Shown piece by piece: positions 40,211 to 51,340 of a stretch of DNA of 64,000 bases (its first letter is position 1; each line of letters begins with the position of its first letter). Both the position numbers and the translations under genes were made by a program. Location of the stretch: contig JAPJBO010001078.1 of the NCBI GenBank assembly GCA_030068145.1, forward strand, positions 1 through 64,000, read 5' to 3'. Below the pieces are notes generated by a model. That model saw nothing but the letters and a program-made list of their open reading frames with translations. It was not told where the DNA came from and made no database searches. The DNA comes from Diplonema papillatum. Taxonomy: Eukaryota; Euglenozoa; Diplonemea; Diplonemida; Diplonemidae.

Positions 40211-43200
40211 TGTTGTGTGTTGTCCTTTTTCTGCTATCTTCTCTCTTCGGGCACTAGCAGGGGCCTCGTCACCCCCCCCGCCTGTGGTCAACGAGCTTCA
40301 CTTTAGCCACAACAGTCCAGGTCCACGGTTTTAGTTGTATATTCAGTGCAACACAGTTCCCCGCCTATGCTGGGGATTGGATTGCGCAAGCAGAAGAGTC
40401 GGTCCGGGGTCACGGCTTTAGCCGGGGCTTTCGCGGCGGATTCGCCTAAGGGGCGGTCGGTCCTGCTAGCGGTTTCCAAAAACGTTTCGCCTTTCTATTT
40501 TTGTTCATGCACCCAGGCGTGAAGTCGTCCAGTTTATTTAGGGACGTTTTGGTGCACTCGGGGACAGGCAATACTTGAGCCGGTCGATGAGCCGTTTGGC
40601 ATTCTGTCTGCCTTTGCGATGCTGAAAACGGAGTCGGGATAGGTGCAGGCCGGGGATGGGCGAATGCCCAATGGACCATTGAATGGTACACAAATTCAAA
40701 ATATGTTCTTCTCAAGACGGTATGGTGTCTCTTATACTAAGGTATGTTGCTGTAGCCTGCGAGATGCCGAGCGAGGCACTTTGACATTCAGACTGTTACC
40801 TTTGAGGAAAGGTTCCGAGTCAGGGTTTGAGTCGGAGTTAAAGGCAAGGAAAGAGTACGGTCCGTCCTGCTTTGGGCAAAACCCTGGAATTAGCCTGCCG
40901 GGGAACGCAGAGGTCAAGTGCCTTCGACCACACGGCGACGTTGGGACACGACCAAAAAAGCAGCGTGGTCCAAGCCACCCTGGCGCACCCGGTCTTTTCC
41001 ACAACAGCAAAAGATGAGCCCTCAGCAACTTCTGCGAATTGTTTCTTGGAACTTGTCGTTGTCGCGACTTTGACGGCAAACCTGTCTGTCCACAGGTAAC
41101 GGACGATCAATCTGCCATGAACATGAGTCAGAGAAACGGAAGAAAGGAGCGGTCTCGCTACTCGGATCGACAACGAACTAAAAGAAATGTAGTAAAAAAA
41201 AGCGGTGAAGAGCAAGAACAGCAAGAAGTTGAAGAACGTAAAAAAGAAATGAAAACACCACAAACACAAAAGGCATGGGCACAAGAAGAAGAACCTGCAT
41301 GAGTGGACACGACAAAAAATAGAAAACCAAAAACAGAATAGAGTGAAATGCGAGGAGGAAAGACAGTGCTCGCGAACCTGATGTTCGAACTCGAGATCGA
41401 GAAACCTTGGCAGCTGGGTGTCACTCGGTGTTTGTCTTCTGCTTGGAATCAACCTTCAAGTGAATGGCGCCTGTATAGCTCGTCACTTTGATGGTTGGTT
41501 GGCTAGCTCGTCATTTGATGGTTGTTGAGGTGAACAGCGTCGCAGCAGCTTTGGCTTGTCCTTTGAAGTGAGCGGCATCACGTCTGCAGGATGGTGGCAC
41601 AAAAAGACAGGCGCTTCGTTTTGTTTGTGCGTGCCTCTTGATCGTTTTCCCACTTGTATTTACCCTGTGTATATTCAGAATTCTGATCAACCACCAAAAC
41701 ACGCTGCCTACGTCTTTTTAGCCTGCACAATTCATTGAAGGGCAACCCACAAGATTTTTAGTACTAAAAAGAAGCCCAGCAAGGTTCATGCACACTACCA
41801 CTGCCCTCCGTAGTTAGAGCGCACGTTGCTTGGTTTTTCCCCCCAGCAGGAAGAACAGAACCCGTTGAATGGGTCTCGTCTAATTTTTGACGAATACATG
41901 TACACCGCAAAGGAGTCAGCTGGAAGCGTCAGAGCGAAGTACAACGACTACCGAAAGGCGGTCACCCGACCGCGAAAGGCTGCGAGAGCGAGGAGTGGCT
42001 CGCCGGTTCTCTGAACAGTCGGCGCAGTCTGTAAGACTCCGTCAGACATGTCTTTTCTTTTTTTTGCTTTATTGGGTCATCGTCTCCTGCGGAAACAGAC
42101 ACACGGTCTCTATTGTTTGTCGTTCAGAGCTACAGCCTTAACTCGACATCTAGTTCCCCGCCTATGCTTCCGCTAGCGGCGATGATGTAGACAGCATGTA
42201 TGCGGAAGATCGTGCGAGAAAGGGAACTATGAACTTCTGGCATTTGGAGTTGCTCTGACGGTAAATCCCTGACGTTGGAGTACCCGAAGGCCCGTGGCTC
42301 TGCAGCACCGCCGAACACGTGAAGCTTGGCTTTGTGCTGCGCAAGGAATCTTAGTTTAGTGTTTGACAGAATCCTGCCTCTCATGTACGTTTGGTGCAAG
42401 CATCAAGTCTTCTTTGTGGAACAGCAGAGTTTTGCTTTCTTCTTTTCGGGGTGGGGGGAGCGGACGAGATTGGATTGTGGCACTGTGCTAATTCCTCAAG
42501 CGTTGCTGTCAATACACTCTTGCCCTGAAGCGAGCGTCTTTTTCTGATGCACCGCAGACAACCCACACGGCGTTCGTAGCTCGTCACTGCAGGACTTTCC
42601 ACGCTACGAGAGCACTATGATCGTGATTACTCGAGGGGGGGGGGGAGGTGGGGCAAGATAGAAGGGTGAGGGTACGTTTGTACGTTTGCTAGAAGACTTA
42701 CAGGATCGAAGAAACAATTCCGGAGCTACGGCTTACACTGGTACGAAAAACAGCGGGCTCGATCAGCATCGAAACTGCCCGGGTCAATATTGGTGAATTC
42801 TGACTGAAGACGACAACAAAAAGATTCTCGTTGTCGGGGAGGGTATCCTGTATTCGCACGTTTTGGTATTCTAAACTTCGTTTTACTTCCGCAGTGTGTA
42901 GCCGTTGGTCCGGAAAACGTTTCCTTCAAGTACGACAGTACTACTTCAGAAATATATCAAAAGAGAAAAGACAAAAGGCAGGCGGGGCGAGGTCTGTCCA
43001 CGTTGCCACGCAGAACTCGTGCGGCAGCTGCGTTTCGAGCTTGCCGCGCCAGCCCCATTGGAACTGGGAGGTCGGTGACCGGCTGCAATCACTCGATGCA
43101 GGCCCGTGTACCAGGAAGCGAGGTCTATTGTGATGCCCTACCAGTGGAATCAGGTCTCGCGCCGCGTTCGCCGCATTTGACACAGTCCACGTTGAGGGAA

Positions 43201-43773
43201 CGCCCAGCAGCCTAGTGCCTGGAACCAATAACCTCCACTGAAGTTGCTGGGTAAATACTCAGTCAACGTTTGAGCAAAACACTTCTAACACTTCTTTGTA
43301 CAAAAGAAGTGAGCGGGAATGTCTTGATTCTGTGTTTTTGCTTTTGTGTGCACTTGGTTGGCTCGCTCGTGATCCATACTCTAGAACCTTAGCGTATCTC
43401 CACGAGTCCTTAGCTGCAAGAGGTGGCCAAAGGGAGTGTCGGTGTTCGGCTTCCAGTGACATCAGAGCGCCTAACCACTTGATGACCGTGCGACTCATTC
43501 GGGGTTGTTCGTTGCTTCGAACCCCTGCACAGTGGACTACTGTGATGTGGCGTTTTGGTGGCACGTGGCAGACCGTCCCCTCTACACACAGCTTGCTTGG
43601 GAGGTCAGCGGCATCTCCGCATCCTCCCCCCCGCTACTCACAAGGTTACTGTTCCTTGTCATCAATTCCGCAGAAGTTGTGGACGGCAGCCTGTGTGTAA
43701 GGGTTGTAGTTCATTTTGCCGTCGCCACGCGAGAGATTGACCGAGGACGCCGGCGTGCGTCGGGGCCCGTGAG
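40211..43773. other. Long intergenic region
   Basis: No domain or convincing exon found. Frames are short and of low complexity (for example a Glu/Lys-rich plus-strand piece at 41100-41300 mirrored by Phe-rich minus frames). GTTCCCCGCCTATGC occurs at about 40358 and again at 42153, a small dispersed repeat. It may include untranslated regions of the PARP gene. Confidence 0.45.
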
Positions 43774-44715
43774 GCAGTGTGGCTCCTGGGGCCTGGCGCG
43801 TTTGGCGTGGCGCGGCGCGCGCCAAGCGCGCCAAGCCTGGCGCGTTTGGCGCGGCGCGTTTGGCGCACCCTGTAGTCCCAGGGAAATTTAGGCTCCCTCG
43901 TCACATGCACGGGGCAAAAAGAGGGCCTCGGGGGAATTGATAATTTTCCCGGGCCATTTTTCAATGCACAAACAGTGGAATCTGGTTTTGGCAAAAGTTG
44001 TGGTGATACTTTCCAGCTGGTCCACGTAACAGATCTTTTTCAACGACGTTTTGCTAGCCCTCAGCTCCGATGAAGAGAACGGTTCAAAATAGACTCGGGG
44101 ACCCATAAGTATGTGTGTGGTTCGTGACTCTTCATAAGATGCAGAGCACCGGACGGCAGGTTTACCACGGGAAGGACAGGAATCGTCCCCAGGTAGGTGA
44201 CAATTTCCCGCTGGTCCACGTAGCAACTTTTTCCCGACGACTTTTTGCTCGATTTTTCCTCGGATGAAGAGAACGGTGCCAAATAGACCCGGAACCGTAA
44301 GTGGATCCCTGTGGTTCGTCGGCCTTGCATTGCCGCAGGGTACCATGGATTACCATGGCGAACACGTCCAAACCGGTCCAAAAAGGCTGCTTGCAGGGAT
44401 CGATCCCCTGCAAAAAGCTTGTTTTTCAGTGGCTCTGGAAAGACAGGGGGTGTGGGAAGGCACCAGAATAGGTTGACACCCTCTGAGATCAGGTTCTCTG
44501 GAAGGTTTCGTCATCGATCTTCTCATCGAACAAAAAATTTGTCGGAACGCACGCCGGGATCGCCGAGAAAATGGACGAATGATGAACCCAAAATGAAAAA
44601 GTTGTCAATTCCTGGTGAAAACACTGGCGCGCCAATCGCGCCAAACGCGCCAAACGCGCCAGAAAACAGGGTTTTCTGGCGCGGCCTGGCGCGGCTGGCG
44701 CAGGAGCCACACTGC
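43774..44715. mobile_element. Foldback/MITE-like element with GGCGCG-rich inverted ends
   Basis: GCAGTGTGGCTCCTG at 43774-43788 is exactly inverted at 44701-44715 (CAGGAGCCACACTGC). Flanks are GTGAG on the left and GTGAA on the right, a possible 4-5 bp target duplication. Just inside each end lies a cluster of GGCGCGTTTGGCGCG-like words and their complements that can fold into strong hairpins (43795-43870 and 44628-44695). No transposase inside, so it is a non-autonomous DNA element. Confidence 0.7.
43995..44325. repeat. Internal duplication of about 205 bp in the foldback element
   Basis: CAGCTGGTCCACGTAACAGA...GATGAAGAGAACGGTTCAAAATAGACTCGG is followed about 190-205 bp later by CCGCTGGTCCACGTAGCAAC...GATGAAGAGAACGGTGCCAAATAGACCCGG. 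Copies are clearly diverged, so the duplication is not recent. Confidence 0.75.
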
Positions 44716-45030
44716 GTGAAGAAACACAGGCCACCTTGCTAGTACATGCTAAGTTATGGTTTATGTACTCAAAGTTCCTATTGCTAGATAAAATGCCGTG
44801 GAAGTGGCACCCATGTCAGCTGACCAGGAACTACCGGAGCCGGTGTATGTCTAGTGGTAACCTGATACGTGTGTGCAATGGCTGCACCAGACATCTAAAG
44901 GCTTCGCATAGATAGTGTCTGATGCCGTGTTCTGGGGGCCGCTGCACACAGGGATTCGTTTGCGACAATGAGAGCTCAACGGGAAAAAGACTGGGTTTAT
45001 CCCACCCAAGAAACGAAAGCTCAAACACAC

Positions 45031-45149
45031 CCGGGCGATAGCGGCTTGGCGCATTCTCTGCTTCTCTGCCTCGGCCCTTGCGGCGTCACCTCTTAGCTGT
45101 GCGTGTGTATGTTGTTGCGGACCCGTTTTGACGTGCTCCTGGGCTGACA
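45031..45149 (-). CDS. Candidate short exon, possibly downstream of the PX exon
   Basis: Between an ACCAG acceptor and a GG|GTGTGT donor, the minus strand reads about 40 residues including QLRGDAARAEAEKQRMRQAA, a charged helix. It could be a later exon of the gene with the PX exon at 45701-46120, or chance. Confidence 0.3.
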
Positions 45150-45232
45150 CTGGTGGCGACTGCCTGTCCCAGCCTTGATGGTAAACCGGGGACTCTGAAA
45201 CACCGCAGACCTCTAAACTTCAAGTACGTGCG

Positions 45233-45330
45233 CGTTCGGGCGAAGCTAAGTTCGGGCGAAGAAGCAACGTTGGGCGAAGCTAAGTTCTGGTGAAGCAAAG
45301 TTCGGGTGAAGCGAAGTTCTGGTGTTCAGG
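45233..45330. repeat. 16-bp minisatellite
   Basis: About six units of TTCGGGTGAAGCTAAG with C/T and G/T variants. It lies between the PX exon and the candidate exon at 45031-45149. Confidence 0.85.
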
Positions 45331-45700
45331 GTAAAGCGAAGCTCGAGTGTGGCCTGTGATGGCAAGGTCGGCGCCAGTACTCGAGGGAGACCCCCAGACT
45401 CCGTTTCCCGGACTGACCAAAACCCGCGAGTTGTTGAGAAACTCCGCAAAAAACGCAGAATTTCGGGCCCGAAACCCAACAAAAACCGACCGATTATTCT
45501 CGGCTGGAAAAGTGCCATCGGCAGGGTTCAACTCGGGCCTACCGGCCTGAAGGCCGACGCCCGGTCACTCTGCCACCTCTGTGCATTTTGTGGCGGGGGT
45601 AAAAAGCTACCTCCGCACATTCCCCAGTCATTTCCAAACAACACTTTTTCACTAGACAGAAGCCGGGTTGGCTCGAATAGAGGCTATTCACATTGCATGT

Positions 45701-46120
45701 TCATAGGACCTCCAGTCGCGAAAAAATGCTGCAAACCTGCTGCTTTGCGTCCAGCTGCACGCCGGCGTAGCTCCTCGTCGTGCTCAACTTGTTGATGACA
45801 TCGTTGACCCACATCTCAAGTTCAAGCCTTCTCTTGTCAAGGGCTGGTCCTTTTACCTTCCACAGGGTTTTGCCCGGGAACTGCACATCAAGGGCATCAA
45901 GTGTCCCACCCAGACTACTGCGCATCTCGTAGAACTGGTTATACCGCCGGCGCACAGACGTGACCTTCCCACTGTGGAGGTGAATGTCGCACGTATAGAA
46001 CGCGGTTTCTTCTTCCTCAACCACCGACGGGACAGCCACCGCTTTCACCTTTAGGAAGTGCGACGGCGGCTTCTTCGAACTGATCTGGATTTTCTCCTGC
46101 ACGATGTGCGTCTCGCCATC
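45701..46120 (-). CDS. PX-domain exon
   Basis: The exon begins at a CTACAG|GATGGC acceptor (46121-46122) in phase 0 and reads to a stop at 45701. It contains TSVRRRYNQFYEMRSSLGG (the R-R-Y-x-x-F phosphoinositide-binding entry) and FPGKTLWKVKGPALDKRRLE, followed by a helix ending WVNDVINKL: a compact PX domain without a clear PxxP loop. PX domains bind PI3P on endosomes. The preceding exon is not certain. Its phase suits exon 3 of the coiled-coil gene upstream, which ends at 46816 in phase 0, so it may be the C-terminus of that gene. Confidence 0.75.
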   Translation of the reverse strand, partial: DGETHIVQEKIQISSKKPPSHFLKVKAVAVPSVVEEEETAFYTCDIHLHSGKVTSVRRRYNQFYEMRSSLGGTLDALDVQFPGKTLWKVKGPALDKRRLELEMWVNDVINKLSTTRSYAGVQLDAKQQVCSIFSRLEVL

Positions 46121-46502
46121 CTGTAGCCGCGTTCCGTGGTCATTAAGAAATTGAGGCAAGATTGTGCTAATACTGGCTCTTTCCTAAGTCTTGTGATGCA
46201 CGTGGTCCCCACAGTACATTTTGAATTTTTGTGACCCGCGACCTGTTTCTCCTTCAGAAGAAACACCAAACCTGCTGGATTCTGACCGCACCATTTTTGA
46301 CCCTACTGCTCCTTCCCACCTGTGGGCTAGCTCGGTTGATGCCGGGGGACATCCTACGAGAAGTTTTGCAGACCCAACATTGCCCATTACCTGCGTGTAC
46401 AATGCCCTGCTTATACACACTGCATGTCATGTAAACTTCTGCACACGATTTCATGTGCAGAAGGGTCCACATGTTTGCTCACCAATAAGGAATCAGAATT
46501 TC

Positions 46503-46570
46503 ACAGTTCGGGCTCAGTCTTGACCTGCGTCCGCAGCTTGGGCTCAGTCTTGACCTGCGTCCGCAGCTTG
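46503..46570. repeat. 33-bp direct repeat, two copies
   Basis: GGCTCAGTCTTGACCTGCGT and the following CCGCAGCTT occur twice in direct succession. Confidence 0.9.
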
Positions 46571-46815
46571 AGCTCGGCAACGAAATGATGTTGAACGGTC
46601 TTTCGGTGTCTGCTTTCGATCCCAGCAGTCAGACACCACCCGGTGGTGGTTGATTGCACGGGCTGTGTGTTGCCCGGGATGCCTCGACTAGAAAGCCAAG
46701 GTCATCAATCCTTGCAAACCACGAAGTGCCAAAAAAAGAACCCCGACTAACTCACAAACAGGAACTTCAAGTGAGTTGCCACCCTGGAAAAAGACATGAA
46801 GAATGCGGGCCATAC

Positions 46816-48469
46816 GTCATCAGCGAACTCAAGCGGGTGGTTTTTGACGTGCTCGTCCCACTGTTCCCGCAGGTTCGTCTTCGGCTTGGCGGCCTTGATG
46901 GCCTTCGCTTGCTCCCGTCGCTGCCGGATTTCCTCTTCGTCCTGGCGCAGGCGCGCGGCTTCCTCTTTCAAACGCTTCCGCTCCGCCTTCCGCGCCGCTT
47001 TTTCCTCCTGCAGCCGCACCTCCTCCGCTGCCTCTTCTTCCCTCAGCCGCTCTTCTTCTGCCCGCAGGGCCGCTTCCTTTTCGTCGCGCTTCTTCTGCCG
47101 CGCGATCCGCCTCTCTTCCTTCAACCGTTCCTTCTCGGTCTGTTTCTCCGCTTCTTCTGCGGCGCCCGCCGCCGCGATCGCTTCTGCCTCGACTTCGGCG
47201 GCGGCCTCCGCTTCCGCCTCTGCCTCAGCCTCCGCCAACGCGGCAGCCGCAGCCGCCTCCTCGGCCTTCTTCCTCTTCTTTTCACGCTTCTTTTGCCGCT
47301 TCAGCTCAGCCTCTTCGTCGGCTTGCTTTTCCGCCAAGATTTGCTCTTCTTTGGCTCGTATCTGTTCTGCAGTCTGCGTGATTTGATTTCATGGATAGTT
47401 CCCAACGAAGAAAGCAACCGAAGACAGCAAGTGCAGCCACCCGAAGGCAGTTGGTTCCTTTACATAGGTCCCTCAGCGGTGGAACCCCGAGGGGAACTAG
47501 AAGTGTACATCTTAAAGCAAACGATCTTCTAGACTCTATAGGGCTCAGAATAGATGTTTGGTCTTTCGAGAGACCCTGGCCCCGGTCCTCAACAACCCCG
47601 ACTGGCTTCGATGCGTCGCAACGAAGCGCGGCAAAACGTGACCTTCCAGTGAAACGAAACGGTACGAAGCCAAAAAGCTGGCAAATAGAGTGCCATGTGC
47701 CTCACCCTAGCGCAACAAGAGGACAACGCGGGCTAAGTAGTCTGGGCCCATTTCTCCGGAGAGGCTCACGCACTCATTCACGAATTCGACTGAAATGCAA
47801 CAAGAGGTCAAGAAAAAGAAGCCATACTGTTTGTAATGCTTGATCATCTTGCTGCTCCGCCGCCTTCTCTTCTTCCTGCCGCTTGATGAGCTCTTTCTTC
47901 AGCTCTTTCCAAATCTTTTCTGCAGCCTTCTGCGAGTTGAGATCGTCGAACACCTGTGCAGGGGGGGTGGTTTATGTCGTTTGTCCATGGGTCACGAACC
48001 TTCACTGCGTGGCCTCGTAAAGTTGTGAACCGACTCTTGGCCCCGGCCATTTTTCCTCTTTTTCTGTGCGGCTAGCAGAGCGATGCCGGATTGGTTCGCA
48101 AAGTCAAAAAAAAAAAAAGGTTGTCAGCCAAGGCTGGCCATTCGACATGCATGACAACTTGGACAAAGGAGTCACACGACCGTAGCGGACAAAGTTAGCT
48201 GGAAACGGATCAGTCGGTGCTAAGACAGATAGTGAAGTTAAACGTGTGAACTCCTGACGGGGAATACGTGAACATCAACCAACTCTAGGGTTGACAGGTG
48301 AAGCAACGATTCGTGAAGAAGAGTCAAAAGGAAAACACGGTACCTTAACCATGTCCCTGACGTGGATGTACGCCATCAGATTCATGTCTTCATCGGTGTA
48401 CCCACTTTTGAGCCCGAGGAGCAGCTTTTGGATGGGCTTCCCCAAATCCTCAAAACGAATGGTCGCCAT
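46816..48469 (-). CDS. Coiled-coil protein, paralogue A (three exons seen)
   Basis: Exon 1 (48469-48344) encodes 42 residues starting MATIRFEDLGKPIQKLLLGL; donor GTACCG. Exon 2 (47953-47828) starts VFDDLNSQKAAEKIWKELKK; acceptor CTGCACAG, donor GTATGG. Exon 3 (47373-46816) starts after CACGCAG and encodes a Glu/Ala/Lys/Arg-rich single helix of about 150 residues, then LREQWDEHVKNHPLEFADD before a GTATGG donor. All introns are phase 0. The N-terminal module and the W-x2-H-x4-HPLxF motif recur in paralogue B about 2.9 kb upstream, so these arose by tandem duplication. The last exon may be the PX exon at 46120. No known family recognised for the N-terminal module. Confidence 0.7.
47374..47827 (-). 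other. Intron 2 of paralogue A
   Basis: Bounded by GTATGG and CACGCAG. Contents are unique sequence with no gene seen. Intron 1 (48343-47954) is similar in size and ends CCCCCCTGCACAG. Confidence 0.6.
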
Positions 48470-49919
48470 GGTTGTCTTTGACTTGGATCACCGCGGCAGG
48501 GGTGCCTGATTGTTGTCTTCTTCTCAGGCTCCCTCCACCCCCAACCCGTATTCCTTGACGTCTTTTGTACTTAGTGGCAGGAGTTGCGTTGTGGGTTGTT
48601 GTTTTAGTGCTTCGTCCTGTGTTTGGGGTGTAAGTGCCTTGGTCTTCCTTAAACAGATAGCTTGCAGGCAAGTCCTTATGACACTTTCGAACGTCCTGCA
48701 ATTGATTGAAAACTCGAAAGGCATTCACAAACGGACTCATCTAATGTGCAAGCAAAGGGCCCTTGTTGTTGCCGTTGCTTTGTTAATCAGTGCAACCCCT
48801 GACATCTGGGCAGGCAAGGCTGCCGCAGCTCAACAGGGTAACGAAGAGAAAGGGCCGGAAACGGAGACGTGAATGAAGGAGGCTTTTGGAAAGCGGGAGC
48901 CTCCCCGTTGTTGCTACGTAAGTGTGGCGTGGCACAGTTGTAGAAAGCAGTGCACGAAGGCAAGAGGTAGTTGGCTGGGTTTTTGCGCCATCGCTAGCCG
49001 GTCCATTCGCGATCAATGTCACTGGTGTTGTATTCCGTTCACTGTTGACATTCCGCTGCAGACTCCGCTGGCACCCAGACCTTCCTGAAACTCATTCGTC
49101 AACAGCAATTACTCGCCACGATTGAGCGACGTGTTCTTCACATGTAACTGTGCAAAACGAATGGAGCAGCGGAAGGCCAGCGATGGGCTCGTCGCTTCAT
49201 CGATGAAACCTGGTTGTTCGGGACTCGCAGTCCACGAACGAACCCGGCAAATACAGCTGAGGACGCGAGCCATCGGCACCATCCTCGTGGGTGTAGTGCT
49301 GTTCCCGCCACATTATTGCGTGTGTCGACTTCCAGCGATTAGTCGCATCCTCAGGACAACAGTATGAGGGGCCTTTCTCCAGAGGAGGCCCACGCACTCA
49401 AATTTTGAAATGCATGCTAACCGCAGGGCAAAAGCCCCTGGACGAACGAGCTCGGCAAGAGGCGGTGCATCGAAGCAACTCTTCTAGCTGAGACCTGTTT
49501 GCTCTCTTGTGCTTGAAGCGTGCGCATGTGTAACGGTGGCAGTCGATGGAACTCAAAGTTCCCACGAGATATTATCCGGCTGCAGAGTAAGGTCGAAGCA
49601 CTGCGTGCACACCTGTTTGTTGAAGTTGCGTTAGTTTCCCCTCACACCTAAATCAGTAGATGGCATCACAGGAGAGACAGCTAGAACCAAAACAAGAGCT
49701 ATGTCGCTTCCTCGACCTATTTTCACACCACAAACGGGCGTGGTTGCTAACGCTGGAGGGTGCATACCTTTTGTTTGAAGGGGTATTGACGACGAGGGAC
49801 CATCACCTTTTCGGGTGCTATGCACTGCGAGCACATAATTCGCCCGCAGCTGATTGTGTGTGTTAGTTCAAGGTTTGTCTCTCAAGAATTATTTCACCTC
49901 TCGTGAATACCAGACGAAC
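48470..49919. other. Region between paralogues A and B; possible small secreted ORF on the plus strand
   Basis: At 48744-48872 (+) a 42-residue frame begins MCKQRALVVAVALLISATPD, which resembles a cleavable signal peptide, then AGKAAAAQQGNEEKG. It could be a first exon (a GGTAACG donor-like site follows AQQ) or chance. The rest should contain later exons of paralogue B; none is convincing. Confidence 0.35.
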
Positions 49920-49929
49920 CTGACTCACG

Positions 49930-51340
49930 TGCAGTAGTTCATTTCCACAAGCCGGCTTTTGATGAACACGCTGTGTGCAGTGTTTCGGCCGCATCACTGA
50001 ATGTCTGTGCACAGGCGCCCGAGGCGTGGTAAGCTCTTTTGCATAGGAAAGTCTCCGGGCGCTTCGATTTTCGCTGGAAAACGTGAGACGACATACTTCC
50101 TGCAGTGGTGCCGGTTCATGAAGAAGAGCTTCGCGGGGCAGACGCAGCATTCCTTCGACTTCGCGTGGTCGTCTGGTTGCCACACCTTCTGTGGTTTGTC
50201 GGGGCATCGGGTGCACGTCCACTCGGCAGGCGGGACCAGGTACGTGGTCCCGCAGTGCCTGCACTCCGGCTTCCATTCACGGTGCACCAGCTCGTCGACA
50301 TCTTGCACGTTCCTGCGGGCCGGGGAATGATGCATAGGCTCCTGCTCGATGAGTGTTTCCTCGGCCGGCGAAGAGAAGGCCAGTGGGTGTTCTTCCACGT
50401 GCCGCTTCCACTGATCCTTCAACGTCTTCTTTTTCTCCTTCGCTTCGGCAAGCTGTGTGACGCAAGAGTGGGTTGGCTTATTTTCCACAAAATAGGAGGT
50501 AGTTAATCATTGCACAACTGCTGATACAAAAAGAATGATGATAATGACGGAAAGAGAGAGTTGGTTTCGTTGAACGCAGCGTCTCTAAGAATCATTCAGG
50601 TAGGGAATAGCACCTCCAGGTGTCGTTCAGCCGAATCGTGCACACTTTAACCGACTAACCAGAAAGCTGGGAGCTGGGAAGGCCTACGTGCCCTGTAAAC
50701 GGCGGAAGCGTTTGGAACGGCCGCCATCAGTTGTTCATCAACCGGCCAATCAGCCAGTTGTCAATGATTTTCGACGTGCTTGCCACACGCTACAAGAAAC
50801 GTGAGTACATGTGCTTGCTGAAACCCCCCAACAACACAAGAGAAGGCTTTATACGTTTGCGGCGTCCTCGGCTTCCTCCTGCTCGAGCAGCTGCTGTTGC
50901 AGCCGCAGCTCCTCTTCACGCTCGCGGCGCTTCCTCCGCCTGTCTGCTTTTCGCTGCACTCGAAGGCGCTCTTTTTCAGCTTCGTCTTCTTCTTCTTCTC
51001 CGTGGGTCGGCTCCCGTGAAAGCTCGCTAGTCTGTTCGGCCTCCTCCTCTCTCAGCAGGACAGCCTTTTCAGCCTCCGCTTCTTTCCTCCGCTGCTCGCG
51101 TTTTAACCTTTTGGTTGACTCGCTCAAGGCCTGCTGGTCCCTCCTTCCCTGCAGCTCTGCTTTTAGCTCGGTCCACACGTCTTCCGGTGGTCTGTTCTTT
51201 GACAATTCGGTGAATATGCGGGCCATGTCGGTGACGTGCACGTACTCCATCAGCCACAAGTCATCCTCGGTGTGGCCTCCCTTCGCCCTCAGCAGCTTCT
51301 GGATCGGCTCGCCCAAATCTTCAAGCCGAATCGTCGTCAT
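49930..51340 (-). CDS. Coiled-coil and FYVE-like finger protein, paralogue B
   Basis: Exon 1 (51340-50855) starts MTTIRLEDLGEPIQKLLRAK and covers in one exon what paralogue A splits in two; it ends in a charged helix at a GTATAAAG donor. Exon 2 (50452-50097), after TCACACAG, starts LAEAKEKKKTLKDQWKRHVE and carries the shared HPLAF motif, a zinc ribbon (CRHC ... CTRC), and WQPDDHAKSKECCVCPAKLF followed by NRHHCR, the front half of a FYVE finger (W-x-x-D and R-HHCR). It ends at a strong GTATGT donor in phase 2. A short exon 3 near 49979-49929, before a GTGAGT donor, is plausible; the final FYVE cysteines are not located. FYVE fingers bind PI3P, so an endosomal role is inferred. Confidence 0.65.

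Noticed and set aside
43260-43530. tRNA-like TTCGAACCCC segment near 43515
   Set aside because: No cloverleaf could be built around it on either strand.
48180-48275. 5S rRNA-like words (GGTGCTAAGACAG, GTGAAGTTAAACG)
   Set aside because: Only short matches, no overall 5S fold, and it lies within intron 1 of paralogue A.
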